Below, piece after piece: positions 37,361-50,102 of a stretch of 64,000 nucleotides of DNA. The DNA comes from Monarcha castaneiventris obscurior (lineage: Eukaryota; Chordata; Aves; Passeriformes; Monarchidae): contig JAMPIT010000884.1 in assembly GCA_026261815.1 (NCBI GenBank), forward strand, positions 11,049,001 to 11,113,000, written 5' to 3'. Position 1 is the first letter of the stretch; the number at the start of each line of letters is the position of its first letter. A model generated the notes under the pieces. That model saw nothing but the letters and a program-made list of their open reading frames with translations. It searched no databases and had not been told where the DNA came from. The position numbers were made by a program, and so were the translations under genes.

Positions 37361-38009
37361 ACAGGCTGTTATGCTCCTGGATTTTGGAAAGTGAAGTTGC
37401 ACAGGGCAGTACTGGGTCATGGGGACAATTCCTCAGCTGCCAGCAGAGGTCCAGGTGAGTTGTTTTCTGCAGCAATGCTGACACAGCCATCCAATGCTAG
37501 CCCAAAGGGGAAGGTTGGGGAGACTTTGTTACTGAGCTCAGCTAACAGCCTAGAAAAATAAATTGTACTCTTCTTGGAGAGAAGAAAGCAACATCCCATA
37601 TGTTATGGCCTAATAATAATTCTAGTGATACCACAGAAGTGCATCTTCAAAGAAAACTGCAGAAAATGAGTGCTAAACTAAAACCTGGGGTGCTGCTCCC
37701 CTGATTTGGTAGTGCCTACAAGGGTCTCCCTAGGGCCCTGCTGCCTTAAGCTCATGATGAACATGAAGTTGACTCCCTTTGAACCATCCTGACCTGTTCA
37801 TCAGCTGTTAGCACCCAGCTGTGCGTTGTAGAGCACGAGAGCGTTACACTTCTCCTTCAGTGGCTCAGGGCAGACACTTGGACTTCTGCTATGCTGTAAA
37901 GGGCATAGACTTGCTTTTCTCTGCCCACACAGAGAGAAATCACTGCCCCCAAATCATCATGGCTGACCATGGCAAGGGTAGAGACCCCTTTGAGGTATTT
38001 CAAAGATGT

Positions 38010-38088
38010 GCAGATGTGGTGCCTTGGCAGTGCTGGTGGAGCAGCTGGAGGTCTTTTCCATGCTAAACAATTCTGTGATTCTATGCTG
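38010..38088 (+). mobile_element. CR1 LINE 3' tail remnant
   Basis: gatgtggtgccttggcagtg followed shortly by ggaggtcttttccatgctaa and acaattctgtgattctatg is a short, deleted CR1 3' UTR in + orientation. Confidence 0.75.
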
Positions 38089-41000
38089 ACCGGGGAGTTT
38101 CAGGTTCTTTAGCTGAGTCATCCTCTCCTGCACTTCACTAGTGTTGTCCTTCACAACTCCTGCAGGGAGGAGGAACCATCTCTCCATCTCTGCACTATCC
38201 ATCATCTTCAGTGCCATGGTACAACAGGGTTTCCTATAGGGAAATCACTTGATTTTTAATGCAGCCTCAAGCAACTTGTCTTCCAAAATGGTGCTTCCAC
38301 AGCCAAGTCTGCAATGATAGCCATGGATACAGGACATGCGGTGACTATAGAAAATACAGCCTTCATGATGGGAGTAGAGTCCTGTTAACTTTCAAGTGGT
38401 AATTATATGGAGAAATTGTGTATTGTGACATGGAGAGAATGGAGTGTTTATCCAGGCTGGCTGTCAGGGCTTGTGAGAGAGCTCTACAAAGCCTCTCATT
38501 ATTTTCATCCTCTCATTTATATTATTTCATAAAAGCTCTTTTGGTGTCTAAGGCACTTATCTTATCTTACTGAATTTTAAGTTATTTTGTAATGGAATAA
38601 GTTTGTTTTGTCCTTGCACTGTAGCCACTTACCCATCAGGGTTGGCAGCATGCACTCTGGACCCTGGAAGGCTTTTGCTGCAGCATTGCCTGACAGGAAA
38701 GACAGGAAAATAAAAATTTAATCAAGCATCTGAATAGAATGTGAGAATAAGAATAGAATGTAGGCCTGCTAATCCTTCTTAAAACATGGAAGCTATTTGT
38801 GATAGTTCAACATCTTTGTTGTTCTGCAGCAGCATTAAGTACTCCATGCAGATGAGACTGAGAGCGTTTGGTGGCCTATGGTAAGAGTATGGCCTATGGT
38901 ATGAGTTTGGTAGCTCAGTAAGAATGAAGGAGTTCCTGTACTGGGAGGGAAGGGGGGAAGGGAAAAAGCCCCCTCTACAGCCCCCAAGGCAGCCACAGAC
39001 ACCGGCCCGTGTCTTGCTCAGCTCTGTGCATGGAGAGCAATGCAGCCTGATGTGATACTGTGTCTATTCTCAGCATAGCTATTAAATACAGCATTAGCGT
39101 TACTAGACATCAGCTGGGGTTGCATTTCATCATGCACCAGTATAGCAAGTTTTTCAAAGGACACAGGCTGATGAGGAAGGCTGGGAGCACGGGGAAATGT
39201 GGAAAGAAAAAGATCATCCTAACTTCTTTTCCCCTTCATCACAACAAGTGTTGGGTTATGGAGATATAAAAGCTCAATCTAGTTATCAGAAGCACAATCA
39301 TCTTTCTGCTTCAGAGATGGGGGAAACCCAATCTGGGGAATTCCACTCACTCAGATGCTGTAATTTAAAACTTACCTGCAACCCCAAACCTCCTGCAGTT
39401 TCAGGTCAGTTTATTCAGCTGTAGAACGGCCCTGAGAGCCTTACATCATTCCTATCCCCTCAAAATCCCAGTGGGATTGTGTGCGCAGGCTGCTGACAGA
39501 CTGCAGATGAAGAAGGATGCAGCTGGCAATGGACAGAGGACACAGCTTTGAAGGGATGGGAAATACATAGGAAAAGAAAAAATACAACACTGGCAGGTGA
39601 AATGGGGAAGAACACGTTTCTTTGGATGCTTTTGAAACAGAAAAGCTAAATTCCTTACTATAGCCGTTATTATTTTTTGAGCTTTGGATCAAGAAATTCC
39701 TGGGTGAAGTGTCAAATATCTACCCATCCAAAGACTCCTCCATGACTTGGTGCAGAAATGTAGTTCAGACACTAAAGATTATGCAGTTTGGTGCATTTTA
39801 CAGTTGCTTTTTATTATCCCATTAATTAAGGGGGCAATTTTCATGACAGATGAGTAAGAGGCTATAAACTGCTTTTGTGGGCTATTAAAGGTTGAAGTGC
39901 AGAAATAACTTCAGAAATAACTTGAGAGTACAACTCAGTATTAGGGAATACAATCCATGTAATAAAGAAAAAAAAAAAAAGGAAATCCTGCTTTTTTATC
40001 AGGCTTGAGGAGCTTGGCATTAGTATCTGGCCTGGCAGCAGCTTAAATGAGTCTGGTTTTAAGGACTGAAACAAAAGAAAAGAAAGCAGGCAGCAGAGCA
40101 AGCTGTGTTTCAGAGAAGCACATTTCCATGCTGCAGTTTTGCCCCCCCAAATATTTGGGTCAGGCATCAGGTCCCACCACTCCCAACAAGAGGCACAAGC
40201 TCTAACCTGTGAGTGACAAGCTGGTGCTCTGGGGACTAGAGAGACTGCCAGGCAGGAGAGAAGTTACCACACCATGGAGAAATCAGGGCCACACAAAAAA
40301 AAGTCAGTGTTAATGATCAGTCAGTTCCCACGGTTCCAGTAAAATTCCCTCCTTATCCCTGGCAAGAATTGCAACACTGTGCAGAAAGGTGATGCCATCT
40401 CAGAAGTCCATGAATGGGAAGCAGCAATGCTTGTTTCTCTGGCTCTGGAGCACTGCAGAGGCTGGCAGAGCCAAAGCTGGGCCCTTGATGAATCCGGAAT
40501 TCTGTGGCTCAGAGGGTCACAGGAAGCTTTCTAGAAGAACTTCATGATTTCTGGAAGAACTGCAACAAAGCTAGCCTTTTAAGAAAGCACTTGTATTTTT
40601 TGTTGTCATGTTCCAGCAGAAATAATTTTTTGGTAAGCTGATTTTTTTTCATTGGTCAACTATTCTAGAGAGGAACAGCCAGGCTAACAGGTCTATGGTC
40701 CTATTGTGTACAATTACCACAGCTTTCCTTGCACTAAAGTCACCAGTTAGGAAGAAACATGAGAACTCATGTACCAAATCAAAACGCTTTTCCCTCAGAG
40801 TGACATTTCTGGGTGACAGTTCTTAGGTGCCAATCAGCCAATGTGGAAAAGGGCTTTTTTCCTGGTTGTCTCCAGCCCAGTTCACTGTACAAATCACCAG
40901 CCCTCAAGGCGGTCTTTCCTCAAGCAAGACCGAAGAGAGCATTTCTAGCACTTCATTACAATCTTCCATCACTCTCAGATGATGCTGGAGGACACTGGAA

Positions 41001-44000
41001 TCCTTTGCAACATTCCACACACCAAAATCGCTTTCCAGGATGTGCATGGATAAAGACAAAAATCAAACTCTTCAGATTGTGCAAATGAGCATTACTCCAT
41101 CAGGAAAGGCAGAACACCTTTCACACCCCAGCCATGTGTATCAAATATAGAATTTACTACTTCTCACAGTCATACCTTTGGCTTCAATGGAGATGTTCCT
41201 GCTCAAAACAGGGCATGTTTGCTTCTGACTTGTCTTGGTAATTGAAAAGCTGTTAGAAATGAAGAGAGTATGAACAGGAACACTACAGGCCAGCAGAGCT
41301 TTGACTGAGTGTAAGTTTCTCACTTCAAAAATTCCAGGTGCTGGCAGTAACTCTCCTTCACCTTGTTCCCCCATGTCCCAACCCCACCACAGCCTCTCAA
41401 AAAGTGAGAATGTTGGCAAACCTACATTTTCCACAGTTGGGAATACAAACTAGTCAGGAAATGAAAGGGGGGATGTGTGATTGTACCATCAATCCCATTA
41501 AAAGTTCAACTCGCTACCTAAGCACACATTGATCATGCAAATAAAATATCGGGAGCTTTTCTATTATTAGTTTTCCTATGGGTGGATGAATATATTAAAG
41601 TCTATAAGGCTCTGAGAGATTCTGTGATGGATGCTACTCAAGGATTGCAGCACACCCAGACAGATCATCTGCACACATGTAAGTGACAGTCATTTATGGA
41701 AATTTTTTTGTAAGAACTGCAAAGGCCCTCCCTGGTTAATGGCACTGTTCAATCTTCTTAAGTTTCTTCATAGAGTCAGGGTAGAAAAGTATTCCCTTTC
41801 TCCTTCGGTGCTTGTTGATAGAGGTGTCCTGATAATCAGACTAATCTTGGGACCAATTTTCAACTCCTAACAGCTCAGTAAACTAAAATGCTTAGGCAAT
41901 TTATTCTCTATATATTGTCAGCTAGGTAACACTTGATTTCTCCTTTCATGACTGCATCTTATTGTTTTAAACTGAAATCCAGCATTTGTGTTTTCAACAG
42001 ATTATCTCCATAATCACTTCCTTTTTGCTATGGAAATGATCTGAAAATTGTTCTTTGATAGGAGAGAAGAGTTCACAAGGCCACACTGTACAAAAGCTTG
42101 AATCATGCAATTATCATTTGTAAAGAGAAACTGTTATCAAAGTAACTGCAGGGGACACCTCCAGGACTCCTCTTAGAGTCAGGAAATTTGAAACATATAT
42201 TTCTCTAACATGAATTTCACTCCAAACCCTTCTGAATAATTAATGTGAACTGATTTAATGCCATAGTTAAGTCTGGCACTCGGGACAGAGAGCCAGAGAT
42301 CCTGCCACAGATGGAGAATTTCATCAGTTCCTCTAGGACTGGGGGCCAGAGCTGGGGTCTCATCATTAAGGGATTTGTACCCAGGTGCCTTTAGTTTGGG
42401 AGAGTCCATTCCCTGTGATCAGCAGCCTTGCAGGGAAAGGCTGGGGTGGAGGTGAGTCCCTTCCTGTTTTTGCCCAGACTGCCTGCTGGGGAGGCAGGAA
42501 GGCAAAGGGGAGCAGGAGCCCCAGTCACCCATCACTCTGCCCCCAGCAGAGCTAATGGCAATCAGAACCAGAGCTTCTGGTTTTCTTAAGCAGCATCAAA
42601 TGACCCACACTGGGATAACAGGTGTTATCTGTTCTTTAAAGAAAGAAGGCACCTTGATACGAGAGAGCACCATTTTGTTCTTCATTCACTAAATGAGAGG
42701 AGCTATAAGTCGCTGGGAAATGGTAGTTTTCAAAGCACTAAGAGGAAGACCTGGCATTTAGCATGTGACCAATACTGAAAGAGGGAGTCCAGCTTGGGTG
42801 TCCCCAGGCAGGCAAATCAGCTGAAGGGATGCTTGTGGCTTGTATTTTTTCTTTGTAAAAGTAAAGGGGTTGGAGACAACTGTGTTCTGACAACTGCAGC
42901 TGGCAAATTCCTGTTGTCTCCCAGCCTAGGAACTAAATCTGTGTGGGAGCCCCCTATCTACCTCTGGGGACATTTTGAGCAAAGCTGACTTCCATGAACT
43001 CGGGATTTCAAACTACAGGATTCTGGTCTGTTACTATCCAGGTCTCTCATTCCCATTATGCAACACAGCCTGCAGACCAAATGCCATATGGTGTTGCCAG
43101 ATTTTTAAAAAAGGACATGAGGAAATGGAAAACAACCATTTTATAGGACTTACCAGCATTTAATCCCAAGGAACTTTTCTAATGCCAGGTGCTCCTTTAT
43201 TTTTTTTACAGTGAAACTAACACATACGTATTTTAGCCAAGGTCAGAGGGTGGCAAAATATTGTGGTTTTGTTAATTCCCAGAGGCTAAATTCCTCCCCT
43301 ATCAAAACAAGGTGCTGATGTACAGAACCGGGTTGCTGAGTAGTGCTGAGCATAACTGTGTTTGGGTTCCAATACAAGGCTAGGAGGCTCTCACTCAGAT
43401 GCAAAGCTGATGAGTTGCAATACAAAACTATGATAGTTTTGTCCTTAGCACTCTCATTTTGCTGAACTGCAACAGTCCTGAGTTCTTGTTAATTATTCTC
43501 TTTGTATTCTGCCAGATTTTATATTTAAATGGGAGTCATATGTGGTTATTACTTACAAATATTCAAAAGCCACACGTTGTCTTTAAGACACTTGAGGGAC
43601 TGGAGAAAACACACAGCTGCGTCATCAGAAGTTGGCCCTAACCTCTCTTGTTCTAAAGCCTCTATTTTTCAAATTTTAATCACTGCCTAATGCTGTAGAT
43701 GACACCTACTGGGCAAATGAAGTCCTTGCACATTCAGCATTCCGCAGCCTCCTTAATATTTGGTTATTTCCTGAGACAAGAACAAATCCTCCTCACCCTC
43801 TGTGACAAGATTTTGTTGCACTCTTCACACAGGCTGGCAATTTCCAACTGCCAAAAGGAAGGACAGAAGCACAAGTCCTCAATTCACTAAAACCCATGGG
43901 ATAAAAAGTGGCTGTGTCTGCAGAGAAGATCCTCCTGAGACTATTACTTTTACTGAAATCTAAGTATTCCATCTGTTTCATTAGCTCTGTACAGAAGCAG

Positions 44001-44420
44001 GAAGACCAGGAAGACAGAGCATTAGAGAAAACACCACTTACCTTTTTTAACACTGGTTAATTTTCTTTTGCTTTACAGGCAACTATGATCATAGCTTGTT
44101 TAAATATGTCATTGTCAATCAGTGTTAAGCAATGAAATAGTAGGGTGTTAATTAAATACAAGCAATATTAATGGCATAGTTAGAAAGAAAACACTGAAAA
44201 TTCTCCCTTTATGTTGGCTAATTATTCACATTGGGACTAATATCAGACTTCCAATGTGTAAAAATGATATTAGGTATATTATCCAAGTTGTTGCTCTTAC
44301 TGCTTTCTAAAGAAACTAATTTGAAATTTCTATCGATTCAATCTGCAAAAGCAATTGGGGGTACTCAAAGTTAGTCTATATTCTGTATTATGCACTCACT
44401 AATATAACTCCACTGACTAA

Positions 44421-44461
44421 AATTCCAAGAATTTAGAGGAAAACTCCAAGAATTTAGAGGA
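44421..44461. repeat. 22-bp period tandem duplication
   Basis: The word ccaagaatttagagga occurs twice (starting 44424 and 44446), separated by aaact. A small local duplication. Confidence 0.85.
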
Positions 44462-44727
44462 TTGTTGTTCCTCATTTGAACTTACAAGAAAAAACTTTGA
44501 CACACTTTGCATGTGCAGCCACAGTGATTAACTGCATGTATTAGATATTTGGAAGCATAATTAGTTAGCCATCTGCACAATTCAAATTTCACAGGAAACA
44601 TTGTATTCTTTGTGGTACTTGTCAACCTGATGTGCCACAACTGCCCACACTCTTTGTGTAAAAGAAGATGCTTAAGTATATGGAATAATGGTTCAAAAAT
44701 TTTAGTATCTTAAAAATTGATTCCACC

Positions 44728-44733
44728 TTTATT
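44728..44733 (-). promoter_or_regulatory. Candidate poly(A) signal for ARHGAP8
   Basis: AATAAA on the - strand about 410 bases past the ARHGAP8 stop codon. It is only a candidate; a hexamer like this is common in AT-rich DNA. Confidence 0.3.
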
Positions 44734-45139
44734 AACTTAATAGGGTAAATTTGTATTCAAATAAAAAGTAGAAAAGAAAAAAAATAAAAGGAAGATGTAC
44801 ATTCAGAAGTTGTCCAGAAATTATGTCTGCCCATGGAGAAAATATTATCACATAATAAGTTCTCCAGATCCCCAAAGAAATGACAGACTGGCATGCAGTG
44901 TCATGCGTTTAGTAAGTGGATTCACTTTGATCTGTCTTTGAATGTTCACGTTCATATTCTCCCCATGTGATGGGAATACATGTGGCACCGGTCTTCTCCC
45001 AACATCTTTGTATTTGGAAAGATACAGAAACTTTACTCCATGCTGAAGATTTTTTTCACAGGAGAGCCCTAAATATAGAGGTCTCATCTGAGAGACCTTT
45101 CCCTCAGGCAGCCTTATTCCATTTTCCCTTCTGAGAGCA

Positions 45140-45331
45140 TTAAGGTAAGATCTCTCCAGGCACTGTTCGGGAGTTGAATATATTCATGTAGAAATCTATC
45201 AGCAGTTCAGTGAAGAGATTCACAGGTACCAGAGCGCACAGGGAAGTGGTTCCTTTCAATGGCCAGATCAAACCAAACACACAGGCCAGGCTGGATGCTG
45301 TCATTCTGTTATGGATGCTCTCCTGTGAAAC
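45140..45331 (-). pseudogene. ARHGAP8: ARHGAP8 last exon: C-terminal RhoGAP segment, FGxNLxW damaged
   Basis: The acceptor is gttttgccag. The exon starts [20 protein letters not shown], continues [10 protein letters not shown] and [20 protein letters not shown], and stops with TAA at 45142-45140. It is open throughout. Human ARHGAP8 has FGLNLIWP where this has FGLIWP, a six-base in-frame loss removing Asn-Leu. The Asn is conserved in RhoGAP domains and contributes to GTPase interaction. It is shorter at the C-terminus than the human protein, which continues with a Pro-rich tail. Confidence 0.93.
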
Positions 45332-45834
45332 CTGGCAAAACATAAACATGAATAGGTATATGCAGACAGGAGACAAGAGACATGATCCTGTATTGAGGAG
45401 GAACCAATAAGAGGAGCAGACCCTGGCCATGGGGTTCATCACTGGTTTCTTACCCTCAAGGCTGACAAGGCAGCCTAGAGCAACAGGGGCACTGGAGGCT
45501 GTGTCCTTTGAATATAATACAAGATCAAGCAAAAAGGCTGAATTTTTTCCTTGTGCTAGAAAATTAATTGTTTTCAATCTTTCTGTCATAGAATCTATTG
45601 TTATCTCTGCCGGGATGGGGAAAAACAGCATAAAGGAATTTATTCTGCTTCAGATGACATCAGTTCAAACAAGAGCTCTTCATACCACAGCAATGTAGCA
45701 AAAGCTAAGCTAGTGCCAAAATTTCTGATGAGGGAAAATGATAAGAACAAAGAGCACTCTGTTAACAAGGAGACACAGAATGAGGTATTGCCCTGAAGGT
45801 AGCTGGACAATGAAATGGTGTTTGTTTACGAAGA

Positions 45835-46223
45835 TGTCGCAGCCGCCAGCTGGAGAGTAAAGAAAGACTCAGAGACAGGAATGCAGTCCAGCGAATAGAT
45901 GGAATTATTTAATTAATAATGGACGGGTTTTTATGTGTTTAGTTCTCTTAGTGTCTACCTAGATGGCAAGAGGTTATTGGACCTCTTGCTAACTAACTAC
46001 CAGAGTGATTGGTCAGTTAACACATCGTTCATTCTCCTAGTCAAGATCATAACAATTCTAATTATATCTGCAGGTGCAAGATAGCAAACTCGGTTTACAG
46101 AAACCTTATCATGTTTTGCATAGTTCAGCATGAGAAAGACAGCTTTCACGAACTACTGCAGAAAGCTGGAGAACTCAATCCTCTGCTGAGGCTTCCTCAG
46201 CATCCATATTAAGAAATATGACA
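45835..46223 (-). mobile_element. Probable solo LTR (- orientation)
   Basis: On the - strand the segment runs from TGTCATATTTCTTAATATGG to CTCCAGCTGGCGGCTGCGACA. It has TG/CA termini and an internal CATAAAAACCC TATA-like motif, and its 3' end resembles passerine ERV LTRs as I remember them. I could not find a clear target-site duplication, so the outer border near 46223 is uncertain. Confidence 0.6.
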
Positions 46224-47749
46224 AGGTTGGGGGCAATATTACTCTGTAATATTGTACACTGGGGATCATGGACAAATTATTTTTTGGTGGTTCTTTCAGT
46301 GGAAAGTCTCTAAAATATCGTGAGAGCTACAGCCCATCACACTTTATTTTCTATAGCACAAGGAAGTGCTGTACCCTAAGAAAGGTACCTTAAGTGTACA
46401 TAAGGCAGGTACTCTGGAATGGCACAAGAGCATGTGGTATAGTACTGGAGGACAGTGGAGGCTGCAAGAAACCAAACCTGTTGCAGTTGTATTCACCCAG
46501 TTTTTGGGAGTGCTCCTGACACCTTCCAAGGTGTATATAGGAGCTTCTTCAAGTGCTACCTGAAATACAGACATCTTACTCCAGATGCTGCTTTGGAAGG
46601 CAAATATTTCAGCTCAAAGCAATACCACTGTGACTTGCTGTAGAGCTAGATTTAATTTCTTTTCTTCATGTTAACTCTTTCAAAGAATGTTCCCAACTCC
46701 AAAATTATACCATGTCTTCCCACCTGCAACCACTCTATAAACATTTCAAGGAGACAGTCGACATAGAAATGATCAACAAAAATACCCACAACACAGCATG
46801 TCGTCTTAGAAAAAATCCTGACGATTAAATGAAACAGTCATTTTATCAACTGAGGCAGAGCTTCACTAAGCCTTATCTGTGAGTCATTAATGGGGATGGC
46901 TTAGGAGCTCAAAGCAGACATGGCAACATTGCTTCATTCTAAAATATATAGCAATCCCTTCCTTAGTAGATACAAGAAAAAGTGTGCAAACCAACTCACC
47001 AAAAGCTGCAAGCAAGGAAACTTTGCCACACTAATGGTACTGGCTTTATCCCTTTCCAAAGGAATCAGGCTTCCTACCATCTCAACCCCCTCACTACTCT
47101 CAGTGCCAGATTTCTTTCTCAAAGGTTATGAACGATATATATCAACTCCATCTACACCACCAAAAGCAGTTGATGAGTTCTTCCAGCCCTAGATCCTATA
47201 AGGATAGCATGCAGCTAGCCAACCTCTTCATGGGCTGCCTGTCTGAATAACTGCAACCCAAAGCTACATTCTAGCTAAGAAATACAAAAGGCACATTCAG
47301 CATTTAGAATTAACTCCCTTGCCTCCTTCTTTGATTCCATCACTAAGTTAGTAACTGTCATCTCTGTTTTAATTGAAAATACATGCTCTGTCAATTTGAT
47401 GAGCTAATAAAATTTTCCAAATACCTAGATCATATCCTTGAAGCAATCATCTGAACATCACAGGAAAGGATCACTACAAAGAACCACACAGCTCCACTTT
47501 GTGAGGCTTTTTCTCCCTTTCACTGAAACATATATAGAAAAATCATTAAGTAATGACAGCCTATATTGTACGGAAGTCATTTATAGAGATACAACTTGTA
47601 CTTTGCAAAAATCATACTTGGGAACAAACACTGAAGTTTTGGTGCCACATCACCAAATGCAAAAGATATATGTTCGCTATCCCAGAATAAATATCCAGCT
47701 CCTCCTAGAAAATTGTGATGATTTTTGATACCACATACTTTCACCCCAG

Positions 47750-48712
47750 CACACTCATGGATTCATTTGGTGGCTGGTCACAAGTGGTGTCCTCAGGGCT
47801 CAGTACTGAGGAAGGTCCTGTTTAATATCTTTATTGATGATCCAGATGAGGGGATTAAATGCACACCCAGTCAGTTCAGAGAAGACACTGAACTGGGCAG
47901 GAATGTTGATCTGCTGCAGGGCAGGAAAGCTCTGCAGAGGGATGGGCTGAGGCCTCAGTAGTCTGAGGTTCAACAAGACCAAGTGCTGGGTCCTGCCCTT
48001 GGGTCAGACCAACCCCCTGCAGCTCCAGGCTGGGGAAGAGGGGCTGGAAAACTGGGAAAAGGGGGTAGCTGGATATAAGTCCAGGTATGCCCAGGTCAAG
48101 AGCCCAGGTATGCCCAGGAGCAAGAGGCCAATGGCACCTGGGCTGTCCCAGCCAGGTGTGGCTACAGGACCAGGGCAGTAACTGTTCCCCTGTGTTTGCA
48201 TTGCTGAGGCCACACCTTGAGTCCCAAGGGCAGTTCTGGGCCCTCATGACAAGAAAGACATTGAGTGGCTGGAGCATGTCCAGAGAAGAGAACAGTGCTG
48301 GGGAAGGGTCTGGAGTACCAGAAGCAGTCGAGGGAGCTGTGGGGGCTCAGTCTGAAGAAAAGGAGGCTCAGGGGGGACCTTCTCACTTGCTACAACTCCC
48401 TGACAGGAAGGTGCAGCCAGGTGGAGGTTTGGCTCTTCTGTCATGTCTCAAGCAAAAAGACTAGAAGAAATAGCCTCAAGTTGTGCCAATTAGAAAATAA
48501 TTTTTCACTGAAAGAGTGACAGTGGTCAGACACTGGAATAAGTTGCCCAGGGAAGTGGTGGAGTCACCGTCTCTGACAGTGTTCCAGAGGTGTCTGGATG
48601 TGGCACTTGGGACATGGTTTAGCGGTGATTATGGTAAAGCTGGGTTGATGGTGGGACTCGATCCTGAAGGTCTCTTCCAACCTTGATAATTTCATAATTC
48701 ATGGATACCGCA
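47750..48712 (+). mobile_element. CR1 LINE with degenerate reverse-transcriptase C-terminus
   Basis: The frame at 47725-47961 contains TSGVPQGSVL followed by LFNIFIDDPDEGI, the CR1 reverse transcriptase core. The catalytic FADD box is changed to FRED (SQFREDTELG), so it is inactive. Further CR1 ORF2 and 3' UTR follow with internal deletions, ending gaaggtctcttccaaccttg, ataatttcataattcatg. About 960 bp, 5'-truncated, antisense to ARHGAP8. Confidence 0.9.
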
Positions 48713-49164
48713 GGAGTGAAGCAGTCACTACCTAATGAACTTAAACTGTGAAATACAGAGGGCAGAAACAGCCAATTACTATCATGTTTTAAAAATATAA
48801 CGACATCATCATCTCTTTGGTTGCTGAATTACAATGCTGAAAGGAACTCTGCAAAACACTTTCAAGAGAAAATTAACAGATACTAAAACACCCCCACAAA
48901 CTGACTGAAATTTAAATTTCTACCACCCACTGTCAGCTACTTTGCAGACGTGCCAATTGCTTCTATCTGCTCCGTGAGGCTTAGTGATCTAATCCTTCCC
49001 AACATGCCCCATCATCTCCAGCCACCCCTAAGCTTTACTGCAGGTAATTACACTTTTCAATTGGACAAGTGGTTGAGACAAAACATTAATTCAGAGCAAT
49101 TTTGTCCAGCTTGCATTTGGTTTTAAATTTGCTCCTTTGGTTGTAGATCTGAAGCACAGCTCAT

Positions 49165-50102
49165 GGGGGTTTTTAGGAGTTGTCCTGTTTTTTCTCTTAA
49201 AGAATTTTCCCTATATATGTTGCCAGGGGGACAAATTGCTAGGTGCTTAAGAAAAACAAAAGACCTGGCCACAGGGGCAGGGTTCCAACCAACTACTTGT
49301 CTTTCACCTGGGGGGTTGGGTACACAGGAGGCTGGCTGGTGTTCTCGGCGTGCAGAGAGCTGCCATCGTGGTGGAAAGTAAGCACTGCAAGCTTCTTTTT
49401 CGGCTGCCTTCTTTCCACGGGAGAACCCCCGGGATTCCCAAGCTCACCTTTCCCTGCCCCGCTGGGAGCTGGGCTGCAGCCGCCCTGCCCCCATCATTGC
49501 TCGGAGCCGTTGCTACATCGTAGTCCGCACACCCTGCCAGCCGAGACCTCCCGAGGTTCCTGCTGCAGCTCCGCAGTTTGATACATCCCGCCTGCCACCC
49601 GGGATCTGTGCTCGTCTCTGCTGTTCCAGCCTGCTGTTCCCGAGGGTCCGGCCGGACACCGGGATCAGCTGCCCAGGTGTTTGTGAAGCTTTTTGTCCAT
49701 CCCTCCCGGGACCCCAGGCCGCCATTGCCGTGTGCTCCCCGAGCTCGCTCCGGAGCGCCCCCTGCAGCCGCGGGGGAACCATCGCACCCGCCCTGCTCAC
49801 CGGGGGCCGCCAGCGCCCCTGCCGGCCGTGAGCGGAACTGCACCCAAGGGAAAGGGCCCGGCAGCCAAGAAGGCCGGCACTGGGTTTGTGGTTCTGTTTG
49901 CTGTTACGGCCAGTTATTGTTGTTTGTTTGTGTTGTTATATATATATATATATTAGTAAAGAACTGTTATTTCTATCCCTTATATCTTTGCCTGAAAGCC
50001 CCTTAATTTCAAAATTATAACAATTTGGAGGGAAGGGGGTTGCATTTTCCATTTCAGGGGAGGTTCATGCCTTCCTTGACAGACACCTTTCAAACCAAGA
50101 CA
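49165..50102 (+). mobile_element. Long GC-rich solo LTR (+ orientation, approximate 5' border)
   Basis: The 3' part reads ttgcctgaaagccccttaat, ttcaaaattataacaatttg, then an aggggaggttcatgccttcc stretch and ends caaaccaagaca at 50102. I associate this with a common passerine ERV LTR. The upstream part (gttgtcctgttttttctctt … gccagggggacaaattgcta) belongs to the same unit. The centre (49390-49870) is rich in G, C and CpG. A (TA)n run is at 49937-49954. No target duplication was found, so the start is an estimate. Confidence 0.75.
49937..49954. repeat. (TA)n microsatellite inside the LTR
   Basis: About eight TA units in the U3/R-like part of the LTR just before the agtaaagaactgttat segment. 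Confidence 0.9.

Larger units (their letters stand above)
31346..45139. other. Intergenic region between PHF21B and ARHGAP8
   Basis: About 13.8 kb between the convergent genes. It holds an ATC microsatellite, a CR1 copy, a solo LTR, a CR1 tail and a small tandem duplication, listed separately. Open frames here are short, of ordinary composition and unrecognised. Confidence 0.65.

Noticed and set aside
39961..39980. A-run that might mark a processed pseudogene tail
   Set aside because: No gene-like sequence lies upstream of it and no flanking duplication was seen.
45332..45631. Upstream extension of the open frame over the last ARHGAP8 exon (163 residues in total)
   Set aside because: Similarity to ARHGAP8 begins only at VSQESIHN, directly after a good acceptor; the extension is intron.
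48087..48519. Overlapping open frames on both strands near 48.0-48.5 kb
   Set aside because: All are frames of one degenerate CR1 element.
49304..49843. 179-residue - strand open frame, Gly/Ala/Arg-rich
   Set aside because: Lies in the GC-rich centre of an LTR; low stop frequency follows from base composition.
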